DNA of 7,129 nt from assembly GCA_028695945.1 (NCBI GenBank), contig JAQVIB010000108.1:1-7129 (forward strand). The letters are read 5' to 3'. The notes below the pieces were generated by a model, which worked only from the letters and a program-made list of their open reading frames with translations, was not told the DNA's origin and did no database searches. Of this stretch, positions 6,236 to 7,129 are shown piece by piece. Every line of letters begins with the position of its first letter. The first letter of the stretch is position 1. The DNA comes from Lachnospiraceae bacterium (GTDB taxonomy: Bacteria; Bacillota; Clostridia; Lachnospirales; Anaerotignaceae). A program made the position numbers and the translations under genes.

Positions 6236-6285
6236 TTTAATTTCTCCTTTCAAATTTTTGCGAGAAATAATGTTTATAGCAATAG

Positions 6286-6338
6286 AAAAAGCTCTCGCCA
6301 CTTTTTCCTTCGCACAAAAGAAAAAGGGACGAGAGCTT
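6286..6338 (-). terminator. T-box terminator before thrS
   Basis: On the minus strand, AAGCTCTCG (6338-6330) pairs with CGAGAGCTT (6297-6289). An inner CTTTTTC/GAAAAAG extension lies above it, and the stem is followed by a T run. It is the competing structure to the T-box antiterminator and stands about 40 bases before the thrS SD. Confidence 0.9.
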
Positions 6339-6530
6339 GAAAATTCAAAATCCCGCGGTTCCACCCTAATTGAATAAACCACTTAATTGAAGCCATAACG
6401 CTGCTTTGCGGACTTGATTGGAGTCACTCCGAGGTAGTCTTCATTTTACAGGTTTAAAAACGCTTGCAGCCAACGACGTTTTTTCTCTGAGAAACCACAT
6501 ATAAAACTACTTTCCTCATCATTGCTTTCA
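6286..6530 (-). ncRNA. T-box leader, threonine-specific
   Basis: This leader binds uncharged tRNA-Thr and then allows transcription into thrS. The hallmark T-box sequence AGGGTGGAACCGCG is at 6367-6354 on the minus strand. Stem I has the expected distal segment TTGGCTGCAAGCG and the GATGAGGAAAGTAG segment at its base. The specifier region reads GAAGACTACCTCGGAG. Its ACC at 6435-6433 is the likely specifier codon, and the preceding triplet ACT is also a Thr codon, so the amino acid assignment is safe even if the exact triplet is not. The terminator lies downstream at 6338-6286. Confidence 0.95.
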
Positions 6531-6544
6531 AAATATATAAATGA

Positions 6545-6572
6545 ATTATAGCACAATAAATAATTGTGTCAA
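6545..6572 (-). promoter_or_regulatory. Consensus sigma-A promoter of thrS
   Basis: On the minus strand both hexamers are perfect, TTGACA (6567-6572) and TATAAT (6545-6550), with a 16-base spacer. The transcript would start near 6538, just before T-box stem I. A perfect promoter fits control by premature termination and not by initiation. Confidence 0.88.
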
Positions 6573-6607
6573 GATTTTTTTATAGTCAATCATATCTATT
6601 CAATATA

Positions 6608-6636
6608 TTTAAATATTCGCAATAATGTGTTATACT
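6608..6636 (+). promoter_or_regulatory. Probable promoter of the PHP phosphatase gene
   Basis: TATACT at 6631-6636 has TTTAAA (four of six to consensus) 17 bases upstream at 6608-6613. It gives a very short leader of about 20 bases. It faces away from the thrS promoter, and the two -35 boxes are 35 bases apart. Confidence 0.6.
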
Positions 6637-6661
6637 TTCACCTTAAAGGAGATGAATATTT

Positions 6662-7129
6662 ATGTTTTTTGCAGATTACCACACCCATTCCAACTTTTCC
6701 TCCGACAGTTCAACACCAATGGAGCAAAACATACAACGAGCCATAGAAATTGGTTTAAAAGAGATAGCCGTTACAGACCATATAGACTTTGATTATCCCG
6801 ATTTAAACTACCCTTTTATGTTTAACTACACTGATTATCGTAAACAAATTGACTTTTTGAAAGAAAAATACGGTAATTGTATAAAAATAATTATCGGTGT
6901 AGAAATAGGTCTCCAACCGCACGTTTATCCGCTGATAAATGACCTTGTTAACGCTAACTATTATGATTTTATAATTGGAAGTACTCATTGTGTAGATAAG
7001 TTTGACTTGTGTACCAACGAATTTTTTGATGGTAAAACAAAACACGATGCTTATGTTGGTTATTTTAATGATGTACTTGGAAACATTAAAAATTGTCCAA
7101 TTTTTAGTGTGTACGGTCATATTGCTTTT
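6662..7129 (+). CDS. PHP-family phosphohydrolase, probable histidinol phosphatase (5' part)
   Basis: The frame is open to the right edge, giving 156 residues of a protein usually about 250-280 long. It shows the PHP metal-site motifs in order: DYHTHS (His7, His9), a conserved Asp15, VTDH (His40), GVEIG (Glu81), GSTH (His109) and VYGHI (His153). The PHP domain uses a two- or three-metal site to hydrolyse phosphate esters. This short, stand-alone form with the DYHTHSNFSSD start and a VYGHI motif is typical of HisJ/HisK-type histidinol-phosphate phosphatases, which act in the next-to-last steps of histidine synthesis. No other his gene is in the window, so the substrate is inferred. ATG at 6662-6664 has AAAGGAG ten bases upstream; an ATG at 6652 is in another frame and abuts the SD. 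The C-terminal metal ligands lie outside. Confidence 0.85.
   Translation, partial: MFFADYHTHSNFSSDSSTPMEQNIQRAIEIGLKEIAVTDHIDFDYPDLNYPFMFNYTDYRKQIDFLKEKYGNCIKIIIGVEIGLQPHVYPLINDLVNANYYDFIIGSTHCVDKFDLCTNEFFDGKTKHDAYVGYFNDVLGNIKNCPIFSVYGHIAF

Noticed and set aside
6236..6382. N-terminal extension of thrS by 49 residues
   Set aside because: It would translate the T-box terminator and part of the antiterminator; the normal start with a good SD is at 6235.
6803..7120. Minus-strand open frame of 105 codons
   Set aside because: It lies antisense within the PHP gene, has low-complexity composition and no SD or known family pattern.
1..7129. CRISPR array, insertion sequence, phage or toxin-antitoxin locus
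   Set aside because: No direct repeats with spacers, no transposase or integrase frame, and no small two-gene locus were seen; all coding space is explained by core genes.

Overview
The window looks like chromosome of an AT-rich, endospore-forming member of the Firmicutes, most likely a Clostridia. Three things support this: it carries two sporulation genes (gpr, a spore protease, and a sigma-K type factor), it uses Firmicutes-style RNA leaders (a T-box and an L20 leader), and strong Shine-Dalgarno (SD) sites precede every gene. It is mostly housekeeping sequence. I found no mobile element, CRISPR array, rRNA or tRNA.

Layout from left to right. The 5' part of RNase Y (rny, minus strand, running off the left edge) is interrupted by an in-frame TAA and has an odd start region. 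It has its own sigma-A type promoter. Next come a perfect hairpin terminator and gpr (minus). Divergent from gpr is an uninterrupted sigK gene (plus) that starts with TTG and lacks the hydrophobic pro-sequence. A four-gene translation cluster follows on the minus strand, transcribed infC-rpmI-rplT-rpsT. It has a strong promoter, an L20-type attenuator leader, an AUU start on infC, and an intrinsic terminator after rpsT. Upstream of it is thrS (minus), with a consensus promoter and a complete threonine T-box leader. Divergent from thrS, the 5' two-thirds or so of a PHP-family phosphohydrolase (probably histidinol phosphatase) runs off the right edge.

The translation genes form a control unit. 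thrS responds to uncharged tRNA-Thr through its T-box. infC-rpmI-rplT(-rpsT) is likely controlled by ribosomal protein L20 at a leader terminator, and infC by IF3 itself through its AUU start. gpr and sigK share an intergenic region and both act late in sporulation, gpr in spore-protein breakdown at germination and sigK in mother-cell transcription. The points most worth checking are the nonsense codon and non-standard start of rny, the missing pro-sequence of SigK, and rpsT placed at the end of the IF3 operon. I did not find a convincing new system; these are variants of known ones.
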